From Neisseria sp. MVDL19-042950 (GTDB taxonomy: Bacteria > Pseudomonadota > Gammaproteobacteria > Burkholderiales > Neisseriaceae): a stretch of 64,000 nt of DNA. Below are positions 35,886 to 43,792 of this stretch, piece by piece (position 1 is the first letter of the stretch; each line of letters opens with the position of its first letter). A program made the translations under genes and the position numbers. The notes beneath the pieces were generated by a model. The model worked only from the letters and a program-made list of their open reading frames with translations. It was not told the DNA's origin and did not search any database. Location of the stretch: positions 49,053 to 113,052 of the forward strand of contig NZ_JAUKWH010000008.1 of assembly GCF_030504625.1 (NCBI RefSeq), in the 5' to 3' direction.

Positions 35886-37142
35886 TCAACCTTCCACTTT
35901 CACTTCAACACGACGGCCTTCTACATCGTTACCGATCGCCCCTGTGGTGCTCTCAGGTTTACGCAGTTCAATATTTTTGGCCTCTACGCCCTGAGCCTCA
36001 AAGAACGCTTTTACCGATTCGGCACGCTTTTTAGACAACTGCTGGTTGGCTTTGGCATTACCGGTACTATCGGCAAAACCGCTAATAACCAATTTTTTAC
36101 CTTCTTTACCGGCAGCAATTACATCGGCCACAATCGCCTCCGCACCTTCAGCCACGTCGGATTTGGCAGTAGCGAAATAGAATTTGGCCACTCCGTCTTC
36201 ATAAGTTACGCGGGCGACATCTGCCGTTTCTACTTTCACAGCCTCCGGTGCCGATGCTTCCGCTTCAGAAGCAGCCGGAGCAACGGCCGGCATAGATGCT
36301 TCTACCGGTTCAGACGGCATCACAGGAGACGCGGCTTCAACTTCTGCGGAAGCAGTTGCCATGCTCTCGGCTCCATCAGAAGCTGCTGAAGCCGACATTT
36401 CAGTGGTAGGCATCTGCGCCGGTTCTTCTTTACCTCCGCAACTCTTGAACGCGAATAAAGCCAGCAAAGCAGCCAATGCCAAAGCAATCCATTTGCCCAA
36501 ACCGGAGCCTTTACCGGCAGCAGTAGCCGCAGCAGCACCGGCGGCCCCTGCTCCTACACCGCCCAATCCGCCGGCCAAGTGGGAAAGATTGCCAAACAAA
36601 CCGCTCAAACTGCCGATTCCCAGAGCCGACAACATGCCTCCGCTCAACACTTTAGACAACCAGCTTTGCTGTTGCCCCAGCAAGCCCAACAATTGCCCCT
36701 GAGTCATATCATCATCTTGCACTTTACCGCGCAACACCGACAACACCAGCGGCAAAGCCAATGATAAGAGTGAACCGGCCGATGCTTTCGATACTCCGCT
36801 TTCTTGTGAAATCTGATCGGCTACATCGGCCGCATTGCCGCCCAACAAGTCCGGCAGAAGTCTTTTACCCCATTCGGCCAAACCTTCTAAGCCGCGGCCT
36901 TCGCCGGCTTGTTCCACCGCACCGCTCAACTGGCTTCCGGTAGCTCCTTTAATCAGGTCAAACAAGCCTGCTGCGTTGGCAGGATTATCGCCGACATGCT
37001 TAACCAATCCCGCAACAACGGCAGGCAGGGTTACTCCAGCAGCTTTCATGCTGTTTTCAGCATTCTCACCGTTACTGGTCAAATACTGGCCTAAAATGCC
37101 CCCCAGCTTGCCTTGCAATAAATTACCCAGATCGAAAGACAT
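35886..37142 (-). CDS. DUF937/OmpA-domain envelope protein
   Basis: The 418-residue protein starts MSFDLGNLLQGKLGGILGQY at 37142, where AAGGAG precedes by five bases; an in-frame GTG two codons earlier lies too close to that site. Residues 1-150 resemble DUF937. A glycine/alanine-rich linker leads to one transmembrane helix (WIALALAALLALFAF, about 225). A long Ala/Ser/Glu/Pro-rich spacer follows. The C-terminal 120 residues are an OmpA-type peptidoglycan-binding domain (FYFATAKSDVAEGAEAIV, VISGFADSTGNAKANQQLSK, RAESVKAFFEAQGV, GRRVEVKVEG). It probably links the inner membrane to the cell wall. The function is not known. Confidence 0.85.
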   Translation of the reverse strand: MSFDLGNLLQGKLGGILGQYLTSNGENAENSMKAAGVTLPAVVAGLVKHVGDNPANAAGLFDLIKGATGSQLSGAVEQAGEGRGLEGLAEWGKRLLPDLLGGNAADVADQISQESGVSKASAGSLLSLALPLVLSVLRGKVQDDDMTQGQLLGLLGQQQSWLSKVLSGGMLSALGIGSLSGLFGNLSHLAGGLGGVGAGAAGAAAATAAGKGSGLGKWIALALAALLALFAFKSCGGKEEPAQMPTTEMSASAASDGAESMATASAEVEAASPVMPSEPVEASMPAVAPAASEAEASAPEAVKVETADVARVTYEDGVAKFYFATAKSDVAEGAEAIVADVIAAGKEGKKLVISGFADSTGNAKANQQLSKKRAESVKAFFEAQGVEAKNIELRKPESTTGAIGNDVEGRRVEVKVEG

Positions 37143-37267
37143 AATCACTCCTTGATGATGTTAAAACACCCTGTTAAACAGATATGTAAAACATACCCAC
37201 CAACAATATTACATAACACCACATGCCCAAAGCAGCTTTACTGCCGCCGTTACCGTAACCTACGGCC

Positions 37268-37906
37268 TTAAGGCTGCAAAAACGGATTATGCTGTTTTTC
37301 ATGTCCGATGGTTGTCATCCTACCGTGCCCCGGAATTACTTGGGTTTGTTCGGGCAACACCAGCAGTTTGCCTGTAATATTGTGAATCAGATCGGCATGA
37401 TTTCCGCGAGGAAAGTCCGTTCGACCGATCGATTCATAAAACAAGACATCTCCGGCTACTAATAATTCCGTGTCTTTACAATAAAACACAACATGGCCGG
37501 GTGTATGGCCGGGGATATGCAGCACTTCAAACGTATAATTCCCCACAGTCAGCTTATCTCCCTCATGCAACCAACGGGTGGGCGTAAACGACGGAGAAAC
37601 AGGAAAACCGTATTGTGCCGTCACATGAGGAAGCTGCTCCAACAAAAACAAATCGTCCTCATGCGGCCCCAACACAGGCACTTCCTGATGAGACAGCATT
37701 TCCACCACACCGCCCGCATGATCAAAATGACCGTGTGTCAGCCAAATTTCCTTCAAATTCAAACCGTGCTTATTGATTTGTTCCAATAAAAACGGCACAT
37801 CTCCGCCCACATCGGTTAAGACGGCCTCACAGGTTTCATCATCCCAAATGAGGGTACAATTTTGACGAAACGGAGTTACTGCGATTATTTCACATTGCAA
37901 AGCCAT
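37268..37906 (-). CDS. MBL-fold hydrolase (glyoxalase II-like)
   Basis: The 212-residue protein starts MALQCEIIAVTPFRQNCTLI; AAAGGA lies nine bases before this ATG. The metallo-beta-lactamase zinc motif is complete: TLTHGHFDHAGG-type sequence (WLTHGHFDHAGGVVEML), a later histidine in VLHIPGHTPGHVVFYC, an aspartate in LVAGDVLFYESIGRTDFPRG and the last histidine in VIPGHGRMTTIGHE. The fold resembles YcbL/glyoxalase II and would hydrolyse thioesters. The substrate is not shown by the sequence. Confidence 0.9.
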   Translation of the reverse strand: MALQCEIIAVTPFRQNCTLIWDDETCEAVLTDVGGDVPFLLEQINKHGLNLKEIWLTHGHFDHAGGVVEMLSHQEVPVLGPHEDDLFLLEQLPHVTAQYGFPVSPSFTPTRWLHEGDKLTVGNYTFEVLHIPGHTPGHVVFYCKDTELLVAGDVLFYESIGRTDFPRGNHADLIHNITGKLLVLPEQTQVIPGHGRMTTIGHEKQHNPFLQP

Positions 37907-37981
37907 GTTTATCAATTCCTTTATTTTTCAGAAAACTTGTAATAATATCCCTCAAAACTATTCAAATATTACAGGGAAATT

Positions 37982-38803
37982 ATGAAAACCATCATACCTT
38001 TTTGCCTTTTATTTCTCACCTCTGCCGCCATCGCAGCACCCGATTTACTGCTCGCACAAGAATATAAAAATCAAAACATTACCGGCTGGGCCATGAGTGA
38101 AAAACTTGACGGAGTACGAGCCTATTGGAACGGCACGCAACTCATCAGCCGCCAAGGATACGCATTCACACCTCCCTCGGGCTACACTCGAAACTTCCCA
38201 CCTTACCCGATAGACGGCGAACTATTCAGCCAACGCGGGCAGTTCGAACAAATCTCCGCTGCAGTGCGTTCGCATTCGGGTAATTGGAGCAACATCAAGC
38301 TACACGTTTTCGACGTTCCCCAAGCAAAAGGTAATCTTTACCAACGCTTGGCCGTCTTAAAACAATGGCTCTCACAACATCCCGAAGCCCCCATTACCAT
38401 CATTCCGCAAACCCCTGTGCGCGATACCCATCATGCGGCAACGTTTTTAAAATTGGTTGAATCCAAAGGCGGGGAAGGCATCATGCTGCGCCATCCCGAC
38501 AAACCCTACACCGGGGGCCGCAGCCCTTATTTATTAAAACTTAAAAGCAAACATGATGCCGAATGCACCGTAACCAAACATCACGAAGGAAAAGGCAAAT
38601 ACGCAGGCAAGTTGGGCGCATTAAGTTGTGCCAACCAATACGGCGAATTTCGTATAGGCAGTGGTTTCAAAGATGCCGACCGCAACAATCCACCAGCCAT
38701 CGGCAGCAGCATCACTTACCGCTACCGAGGATTCACTCAAAAAGGCACACCCAGATTCGCTACTTTTTTGCGGATGCGCAATGACAGCCAACAGCAGCCA
38801 TAA
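37982..38803 (+). CDS. ligE: Periplasmic ATP-dependent DNA ligase, LigE type
   Basis: The 273-residue protein has a Sec signal peptide (MKTIIPFCLLFLTSAAIAAP) followed by a minimal ATP-dependent DNA ligase. Motif I holds the adenylated lysine in EKLDGVRAYWNG. DGELF and HVFDVP follow. Motif IV is GGEGIMLRHPD and motif V YLLKLKSKHDAE. The C-terminal OB-fold ends RYRGFTQKGTPRFATFLRMR. Exported ligases of this type occur in naturally transformable proteobacteria including Neisseria and have been proposed to act on incoming or extracellular DNA. It is the last chromosomal gene before the integrated element. Confidence 0.92.
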   Translation: MKTIIPFCLLFLTSAAIAAPDLLLAQEYKNQNITGWAMSEKLDGVRAYWNGTQLISRQGYAFTPPSGYTRNFPPYPIDGELFSQRGQFEQISAAVRSHSGNWSNIKLHVFDVPQAKGNLYQRLAVLKQWLSQHPEAPITIIPQTPVRDTHHAATFLKLVESKGGEGIMLRHPDKPYTGGRSPYLLKLKSKHDAECTVTKHHEGKGKYAGKLGALSCANQYGEFRIGSGFKDADRNNPPAIGSSITYRYRGFTQKGTPRFATFLRMRNDSQQQP

Positions 38804-38890
38804 AAGTTCATTTTAAATCAATCAGACCAGAAATTTTTCATAAAAAGGCACTTCTATTCCAACAAAGGCAACCATCATTTCAAACAATAA

Positions 38891-38918
38891 AAAGGCCGTC
38901 TGAAAATATTTTCAGACG
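38891..38918 (+). terminator. ligE terminator abutting the left attachment repeat
   Basis: AAGGCCGTCTGAAAATA is followed by TTTTCAGACGG. The second arm stops exactly where the left attachment repeat begins, so the expected final bases CCTT have been replaced. Confidence 0.6.
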
Positions 38919-38934
38919 GACATCGAGACTTGAA
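38919..38934. mobile_element. Left attachment-site repeat of the satellite element
   Basis: GACATCGAGACTTGAA is identical to 48838-48853 inside tRNA-Leu(GAG). The bases outside it do not match the last seven bases of the tRNA, so this copy is incomplete or has been altered since insertion. Confidence 0.75.
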
Positions 38935-38987
38935 TCAGCCATTTAAATATTTGGTTTAATTATAAATTTTATTTCCATATTTGATAA

Positions 38988-39007
38988 ATACCCCCAAATA
39001 TACCCCC
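38988..39007. mobile_element. Left arm-type repeat of the integrase
   Basis: ATACCCCCAAATATACCCCC lies 54 bp inside the left attachment repeat and matches the copy near the right end (48641-48660) at 19 of 20 positions. Such paired repeats inside both ends are typical arm-binding sites of tyrosine integrases. Confidence 0.6.
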
Positions 39008-39123
39008 ATCTTGCAAAAGTCAAAGCGTTTTGGGGCTGATTTTGTGGTTTTTTGGCGGCTTGGGGGCATGGGGTTTTGTTGGATTGAGTATAACGCATTT
39101 TGTACTGTTTTTCAGGCGGCCAT

Positions 39124-39152
39124 AAAAAACACCAGCGGCGGGGCTGGTGTTT
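39124..39152. terminator. Satellite hairpin, copy 1
   Basis: AAACACCAGC and GCTGGTGTTT enclose a 6-nt loop, with poly-A/T flanks that would make it work on either strand. Near-identical copies lie at 40312-40338 and 47345-47376. Confidence 0.75.
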
Positions 39153-39168
39153 GTGTTTTCAGACGGCC

Positions 39169-39288
39169 TTATAAGCCTGCCAGTTGGTCGGGGTGGCAGT
39201 TATACACTTTGGCCAAAGTTTCGCGGGTTTTGGCCTGTGGGCGGCTGTTTAAACGCCCTAAAAAAACATTGCTATATATGCAAAACAC
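39169..39288 (-). pseudogene. Possible remnant of an XRE-type repressor tail
   Basis: A 39-residue open stretch ends LNSRPQAKTRETLAKVYNCH, which resembles the end of a Cro/CI-type helix-turn-helix domain. It has only a GTG start and lacks the rest of such a domain; an in-frame stop lies upstream. Alternatively it is chance coding potential. Confidence 0.25.
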
Positions 39289-39298
39289 TGCGGGAATG

Positions 39299-39544
39299 GC
39301 GGGTATGCGGGTATGATGGGGTTAAAGTATTGATATTAAATGATTAAATCATACCCGATATAGAGAAAATAGGCGGGTTGGTGCGGGTATGGGGTGCGTC
39401 TTTACATTATAAGTTTATGATTATAAAGCCATACCCGCACATACCCGCTCATACCTGCGTTAATTTATGTAAGCGGGTATGCGTGAAACCCTTATAAATA
39501 AAGGCTTGCAGGGGTGTTTTTAATTGCATACCCGCCATACCCGC
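39299..39544. repeat. Iteron cluster: ten copies of GCGGGTATG / CATACCCGC
   Basis: Forward copies start at 39299, 39307, 39383 and 39473. Inverse copies start at 39430, 39440, 39527 and 39536, with one-mismatch inverse copies at 39350 and 39450. Eight are exact 9-mers. Several are spaced 8-10 bp apart, about one helical turn, and AT-rich tracts lie between and after them. This is the layout of a replication origin bound by a plasmid or satellite initiator. It has no coding potential and lies downstream of the primase and helicase genes of the element. Confidence 0.7.
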
Positions 39545-39661
39545 TGATTTTTCGTTATCCTGTATAGGGAAAAATTTTTTATGAAATAATTTGATGATTT
39601 TTTGGTAAATCATTTCCTGATGGGAAATAATAAGGGGGCGGGCTTGGGTAATATAAGTTTT

Positions 39662-39714
39662 AAAAAGGCCGTCTGAACAATTACCCCTTGTTTCAGACGG
39701 CCTTTTTTGTATTT
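39662..39714. terminator. DUS-pair terminator after the antitoxin gene
   Basis: AAAAAGGCCGTCTGAACAA and TTGTTTCAGACGGCCTTTTTT form a long stem with an A-run on one side and a T-run on the other, so it works in both directions. It separates the gene block from the iterons. Confidence 0.8.
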
Positions 39715-39720
39715 GGCAGT

Positions 39721-40044
39721 TTAGGGCTTTTCTGCCGTTTGCGGTGGCTTGGCCGTAAACGTCATTTGTACCCCCAACGCGTGTAATACTTTGGTAATGG
39801 TATCAAAGCGGGGTTTGGCATTGGGGGCTAGTGATTTGTATAGGCTTTCACGGGATACCCCCGCATCTTTGGCTACTTGCATTATGCCCCGCGCTTTGGC
39901 GGCGGTATTGATGGCCTGTAACAAAATATTGTTGTCGTTTGCGTCTATGGCTTCTTCTGCCGCTGCTTCCAAGAATAAGGCTATGTCTTCTTCGTCTTGC
40001 AAATAGCGGGCGGGGTCAAATGGGGTAATGGTGGTTTTAGTCAT
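39721..40044 (-). CDS. Addiction-module antidote protein (HigA-like antitoxin)
   Basis: The 107-residue protein has the sequence FDPARYLQDEEDIALFLEAA, then a helix-turn-helix (GIMQVAKDAGVSRESLYKSL) and SPNAKPRFDTITKVLHALGV-like end (LAPNAKPRFDTITKVLHALG). This is the addiction-module antidote family that pairs with RelE/HigB-type toxins encoded just upstream. Its ATG overlaps the end of the broken toxin reading frame by eight bases, the normal coupling in these pairs. It appears intact, so it is now an orphan antitoxin, possibly kept to autoregulate or to neutralise related toxins. Confidence 0.88.
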   Translation of the reverse strand: MTKTTITPFDPARYLQDEEDIALFLEAAAEEAIDANDNNILLQAINTAAKARGIMQVAKDAGVSRESLYKSLAPNAKPRFDTITKVLHALGVQMTFTAKPPQTAEKP

Positions 40045-40246
40045 GGCTTAATTCCTGTTTGATTTGGTGGGCGCGGGCTATATCGGCTTGCTATGTGCCT
40101 TTGTCGCCGCCTATGGCTTTATGGTCGCCTAAGTTGCCCAATTGGGCGCGTGATAGGCGGGCGGCAATCTTGGCTTTGGCGCGTTTGTCTTTTAGGGCGG
40201 CAAGCCATGTTTCAAAGTGGTTTGTGGTTTTGATTTGGTATTCCAT
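40037..40246 (-). pseudogene. RelE/HigB-type toxin gene, broken
   Basis: The frame starts MEYQIKTTNHFETWLAALKD at 40246 and continues RLSRAQLGNLGDHKAIGGDK, then hits TAG at 40091-40093. Reading past it gives QADIARAHQIKQELSHD and a stop at 40037. Intact family members are about 95-100 residues; here the central strands and the active-site region between DHKAIGG and GDK are missing, and the TAG probably replaced a CAG. The toxin is thus dead through a deletion and a nonsense change. It is too short to have been noticed by gene length alone. Confidence 0.8.
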
Positions 40247-40311
40247 ATATTGATTATGTATCCGATTGGATACATTGTCAATGCGTATGCCCTGCCGTTT
40301 CAGACGGCCAT

Positions 40312-40338
40312 AAAAAACACCAGCGGCGGGGCTGGTGT
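40312..40338. terminator. Satellite hairpin, copy 2
   Basis: AACACCAGC and GCTGGTG around GGCGGG, preceded by CGGCCATAAA as in copy 1. It lies just after the DUF927 gene. Confidence 0.7.
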
Positions 40339-40382
40339 CGGGTTGGTTTTCTGCCGATAAACCTTAAGGGCTTTCAGACGGC

Positions 40383-42176
40383 CTATTGTTCGGCTTGGTT
40401 GTCGCTGTCTTGGCTTGGCGGCTCTATGCCTACCAGCACATAAAAACGCCCTTTGCCATAGCGTTTGAATTGCCAGCGGCTGTCTTTCCCATCACGTTTC
40501 AGCCATTTAATGCCGAAAAGTACATTACAAGTCTTGTTTGTTTCAAAACTTTTGGATATTTCGTTTTCAAACACGGCGGGGATTATCCAAAATTCGTCTA
40601 AATGCGCTTGCTCTTTGCGCTTTCGATAGCCTGCGTGGTCTTGATTGGTAAATTCGCTGTTCCAATCCACAAAGCGCATGGATTCTGCGTAAAGTTGCAT
40701 GAAGTCTATGGCCTGTTTGATGATTTGGTTGTCTTCATATTTGCCTGTGCCTGTACGGCTGTGCCATGCGTCGAAACATTGCTTGATGCCTGCCATGCCT
40801 ACCCCTGCGCCTAAGCCTGTAATGCCGTGTTTGGCGGCCAGTTCCAGCGCGGCGGCGGTTATGGCAAAGCGTAGGGCAACGGTGCGGCTTTGGCCGTCGG
40901 TATCGGGCAACATGGCCATAAAGTCGGCCATTATGGCGCGGGCTTCGTTGATGGCTTTAGGGTCTTCCAATAGCAGGCGGATAAGGGCGCGGCCTGCGGT
41001 GCCGTGGTATCGCGCGGCGTGGGCGGTTATGGCTTCGCTTAAGGCTGCGCCTTTTTCGTGGCCGTGCAGGGTGTCAAAAACGCCTAAGCCTTTGCCTGCG
41101 TCGCTGGGAATATCGGGCAGGCGGGCGGCTTGGCCTGCGTTCCATTCTACGCCTGCCGTTCTTAGAAAGCTGTTTAGGGGCTTTTCGCCTGTGGAAAGCA
41201 TGAAAATGCGCCAGCGGCTTAATTCTCGGTTGCCGCCGTCTTTTGCGCCCTGTACTTTGGAAACGCCGTTAATCACGGAATAGGCGGTTTGTGCTACGGC
41301 TTTGGCGTTGGCTTGTCCGATTTCGTCTAATACCAGTAAGCCGTCATTGCGGGCGGCGGCGGTGTTGGTAAAGCCTAAGCCTGTGCCTGTCCATGTCAGC
41401 ATAAGCGTTTCAGGGTTGCCCCATACGGATAATGCGGCTTTGGCGGCGGTTGATTTGCCGTCGCGTGAATCGCCGAAAAGGTGGAATCCCCCTGCTTCGA
41501 TATTCAACAGGCGGGCAAGCGGGGCGGCTAGGGCTGTGCCGATTGCCAAGCATAGGCGGCTGTTGCCTGCCATATAGCGGGCTATGCCTTGCTGCCAGTC
41601 TTCAAGGCTGCCGCTTTCGGTGTAGCTGTCGGCCTGTGATTTGTCGCCGTTGTAAATCACTTTGGCGGGCTGTTTTTTGGCGGTTATGGCTTCGCCGTTG
41701 GGCAGGATATAGGCTGTATTGTCGGCACACCAGCCCGCGCGGTTGGTTACGGTATAGCGTTCGTTGCTGCCGTCGGTTTGCAGATAATCGGCCAGTAATT
41801 CGCGTTTTCTGCGGCTTGCTATGACTGTAATGCCGTGTGATTGCAGGCGTTGCCAGTTTACGCCGATTTCGGCCATCGGCAGGGCTTCTATGCGGGCTTT
41901 GCGGGTTACGGCATCGCGCCAGCGGATAATGCGGTAATGGCTGCCCGTTTCGTCTGTGCCGCGCCCGATAAGCTCGATTGGGTCGGCCAGTTTCAGCGGG
42001 GGTTTTTCGTGTACTTCGCCGTACTTGTCGGTTTCTACGGCAATGTAGAAAACGCCGTTTTTGGTACATTGGAAATGCGGGCGCAATTCTGCTTGTTCAA
42101 ACTCGGCAAGGGCGGCGGCCTGAATGGTTTCGGGGCTGGTGTCGGCGGTGTTGTCGTGTATGGTTTCGTTTTTCAT
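40383..42176 (-). CDS. DUF927 helicase/ATPase-like replication protein
   Basis: The 597-residue protein has a DUF927 domain from about residue 40 to 330. A P-loop GDSRDGKSTAAKAAL lies near 240, and Walker B LLVLDEIGQAN near 282. Further conserved sequence follows (INGVSKVQGAKDGGNRELSR, RIFMLSTGEKPL). The C-terminal 200 residues are helical with no family I recognise. DUF927 proteins act with Toprim primases in plasmids, integrative elements and satellites as replicative helicase candidates. It follows the primase on the same strand and precedes the iterons. Its leader contains a 69-bp repeat also found before the 97-aa gene. Confidence 0.82.
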   Translation of the reverse strand: MKNETIHDNTADTSPETIQAAALAEFEQAELRPHFQCTKNGVFYIAVETDKYGEVHEKPPLKLADPIELIGRGTDETGSHYRIIRWRDAVTRKARIEALPMAEIGVNWQRLQSHGITVIASRRKRELLADYLQTDGSNERYTVTNRAGWCADNTAYILPNGEAITAKKQPAKVIYNGDKSQADSYTESGSLEDWQQGIARYMAGNSRLCLAIGTALAAPLARLLNIEAGGFHLFGDSRDGKSTAAKAALSVWGNPETLMLTWTGTGLGFTNTAAARNDGLLVLDEIGQANAKAVAQTAYSVINGVSKVQGAKDGGNRELSRWRIFMLSTGEKPLNSFLRTAGVEWNAGQAARLPDIPSDAGKGLGVFDTLHGHEKGAALSEAITAHAARYHGTAGRALIRLLLEDPKAINEARAIMADFMAMLPDTDGQSRTVALRFAITAAALELAAKHGITGLGAGVGMAGIKQCFDAWHSRTGTGKYEDNQIIKQAIDFMQLYAESMRFVDWNSEFTNQDHAGYRKRKEQAHLDEFWIIPAVFENEISKSFETNKTCNVLFGIKWLKRDGKDSRWQFKRYGKGRFYVLVGIEPPSQDSDNQAEQ

Positions 42177-42250
42177 GATGGTATTCCTGATTTTTCCTGT
42201 TTTGGGCGGCCTGTATCGGCTGCCCTTTTTGTTTGCTGGTGTATTTCAGA

Positions 42251-42319
42251 CGGCAGGCGGGTAAATCTGCGCTGTTTGGGGTGTTATCCGCTTAGGTAAG
42301 GGGGTAAGCCGTCTGAAAG
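42251..42319. repeat. Repeated leader segment, copy 1 (before the DUF927 gene)
   Basis: The segment starts CGGCAGGCGGGTAAATCTGC and ends GGGGTAAGCCGTCTGAAAG. It matches 43793-43860 closely in sequence and length. On the minus strand it lies 75-143 bp ahead of the DUF927 start, with a DUS at its far end. Confidence 0.7.
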
Positions 42320-42350
42320 GGAAACGGGCTGAAAACGCAAATACGGCGGT

Positions 42351-43466
42351 TTACGGCGGGGCGGTCTGTTCGTCTTGGCGGCGGCTCAGTTCGTCCAAAG
42401 CGTCAAAGCCTGCCGTTTCGGGCTGCCATATCCGCGCCTTGATACCTGCCTTGATGGCTCTTACTGCCAAGCTGTGGGCGGCTTTCATGCCCGTGCGGTT
42501 GTCGTCGTTGTCGGCGCAGATAAACAGTTCCTGCGTTTCAGACGGCCATATAAACGAAGCCATGCCGTAAGCGGATAAGGCGGCAACGGCGGGCAGGCCG
42601 AAAAGGGCGCGGGCGGCAAAGGCGGTTTCTATGCCTTCGGCAACAATCAGGCGGCCTTGTGCGTCGGGTTGAAAAAGGTGTACCGCTGCGCCTTTCAGTG
42701 CATCGGGTAAACGGGATTGCATCTTTTTGGCGAGCAACGGCTCGCCTGTGTACGGGTGGTGGATATTCAGTTTGGTAAAGGCGGGGATATGGTTGCCGTT
42801 ATCGCCGTATGGCTTGGTATAAACCGCATCAAGGTAGGTTTTATGCAAGCCCTGTAATTGGCCGTCTGCGGTGGTTACGGCGGCCAGCATGGCGGGGAAA
42901 TAGCCGATTAACAGCGGCTTGGCTGTTTGGCCGTCGGTGTCGGTTGCCCATAGGGGTAAGGCTGCGTGATAGCGGATATTTAAGGCCGTCTGAAAAGCGG
43001 CGGCGGGCAGGCCGCGCCCGTGCAGATATTGCGCGGCGGGGTCTTGGCCGCTGATGGGTATGGCTTCGTGCCATAGATTCAGCAAGGCGGCCTGTTTGTC
43101 TTTCGGCGGGGCGGCGGGCTTGGCAGGGGGCAACGGGGTGCGGGGCTGGTGTTGCCCTGCTTGGCCGTCTGAAAAACCCAATAAAGCGGCGGTTTCGTTG
43201 GCGGCGGTGGCAAAGTCGTAGCCAAACACCAACATAAGCAAGTCAAAGCCGCTGCCGCCGTCGGGGGTGCATTGGTTGCAGATAAATGCGCCCGTGCCTT
43301 GATAGTCGGTGTAGCGGTAACGGTCTTTGCCGCCGCAATAGGGGCAGGGGCAATGTTTGCGGGGGTTAAGGTATTCGCGGGGAATGCCAAGCGCGGCATG
43401 GATTTCAGGCCAGCGGCCAGCGGCGGCGGCTTTCAGGTCGGATAGGTCGTAACGGCGGTTATTCAT
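42351..43466 (-). CDS. P4-type primase with zinc ribbon and Toprim domain
   Basis: The 371-residue protein starts MNNRRYDLSDLKAAAAGRWP at 43466; a start ten codons earlier is possible. Residues 35-75 form a P4-type zinc ribbon (CPCPYCGGKDRYRYTDY and FICNQC). The Toprim domain around 250-340 carries GRLIVAEGIETAFAARAL with the catalytic glutamate and LFICADNDDNRTGMKAAH with aspartates. It primes replication of the element. Three DUS lie inside the frame, encoding FSDGQ- and LPSETQE-type residues. The start overlaps the stop of the previous gene by eight bases. Confidence 0.87.
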   Translation of the reverse strand: MNNRRYDLSDLKAAAAGRWPEIHAALGIPREYLNPRKHCPCPYCGGKDRYRYTDYQGTGAFICNQCTPDGGSGFDLLMLVFGYDFATAANETAALLGFSDGQAGQHQPRTPLPPAKPAAPPKDKQAALLNLWHEAIPISGQDPAAQYLHGRGLPAAAFQTALNIRYHAALPLWATDTDGQTAKPLLIGYFPAMLAAVTTADGQLQGLHKTYLDAVYTKPYGDNGNHIPAFTKLNIHHPYTGEPLLAKKMQSRLPDALKGAAVHLFQPDAQGRLIVAEGIETAFAARALFGLPAVAALSAYGMASFIWPSETQELFICADNDDNRTGMKAAHSLAVRAIKAGIKARIWQPETAGFDALDELSRRQDEQTAPP

Positions 43467-43752
43467 GGCCTGCCCCGCTTTCTGATACGGGTTCATACAC
43501 TACGGCGGCAAGCGGGTTTTCTGTCCAATCGGCAGGAATGGCGGCGGTTTGGCTGGTGTGGTGGCGGGGTGTTTGGCTTTGGCCGTCTGAAACGGTGTTT
43601 ATCGATACGGCAGGCGGCGCGGTGTGGGCGCGGGCGCGTTTGGCGGTGCATGATGAAAATGCAAGGGAAACCATGCAGGCGGCTAATGTGCCTGTGAAAA
43701 TGGCGGCGGTTTTGGCGGCTTTAACGGCTTGCTTGTCTTGGCGGGTTGTCAT
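43459..43752 (-). CDS. Hypothetical satellite protein with one membrane segment (97 aa)
   Basis: The protein starts MTTRQDKQAVKAAKTAAIFT, and one hydrophobic helix (AAIFTGTLAACMVSLAFSSC) follows a basic N-terminus. The rest is polar and Thr/Ser/Pro-rich. It may be anchored in the inner membrane or be a lipoprotein if the last cysteine is modified, though the sequence before it is a poor lipobox. It overlaps the primase start and belongs to the same transcript. I do not recognise a family. Confidence 0.6.
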   Translation of the reverse strand: MTTRQDKQAVKAAKTAAIFTGTLAACMVSLAFSSCTAKRARAHTAPPAVSINTVSDGQSQTPRHHTSQTAAIPADWTENPLAAVVYEPVSESGAGHE

Positions 43753-43792
43753 GGCGTTTGCCTTTCGTTTGCTGTCTGTTGCCGTATCCGTT

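Noticed and set aside
39299..39544. Reading the CATACCCGC repeats as a CRISPR array
   Set aside because: The repeats are only 9 bp, occur in both orientations, and the intervals between them vary from -1 to more than 60 bp. No cas gene is present.
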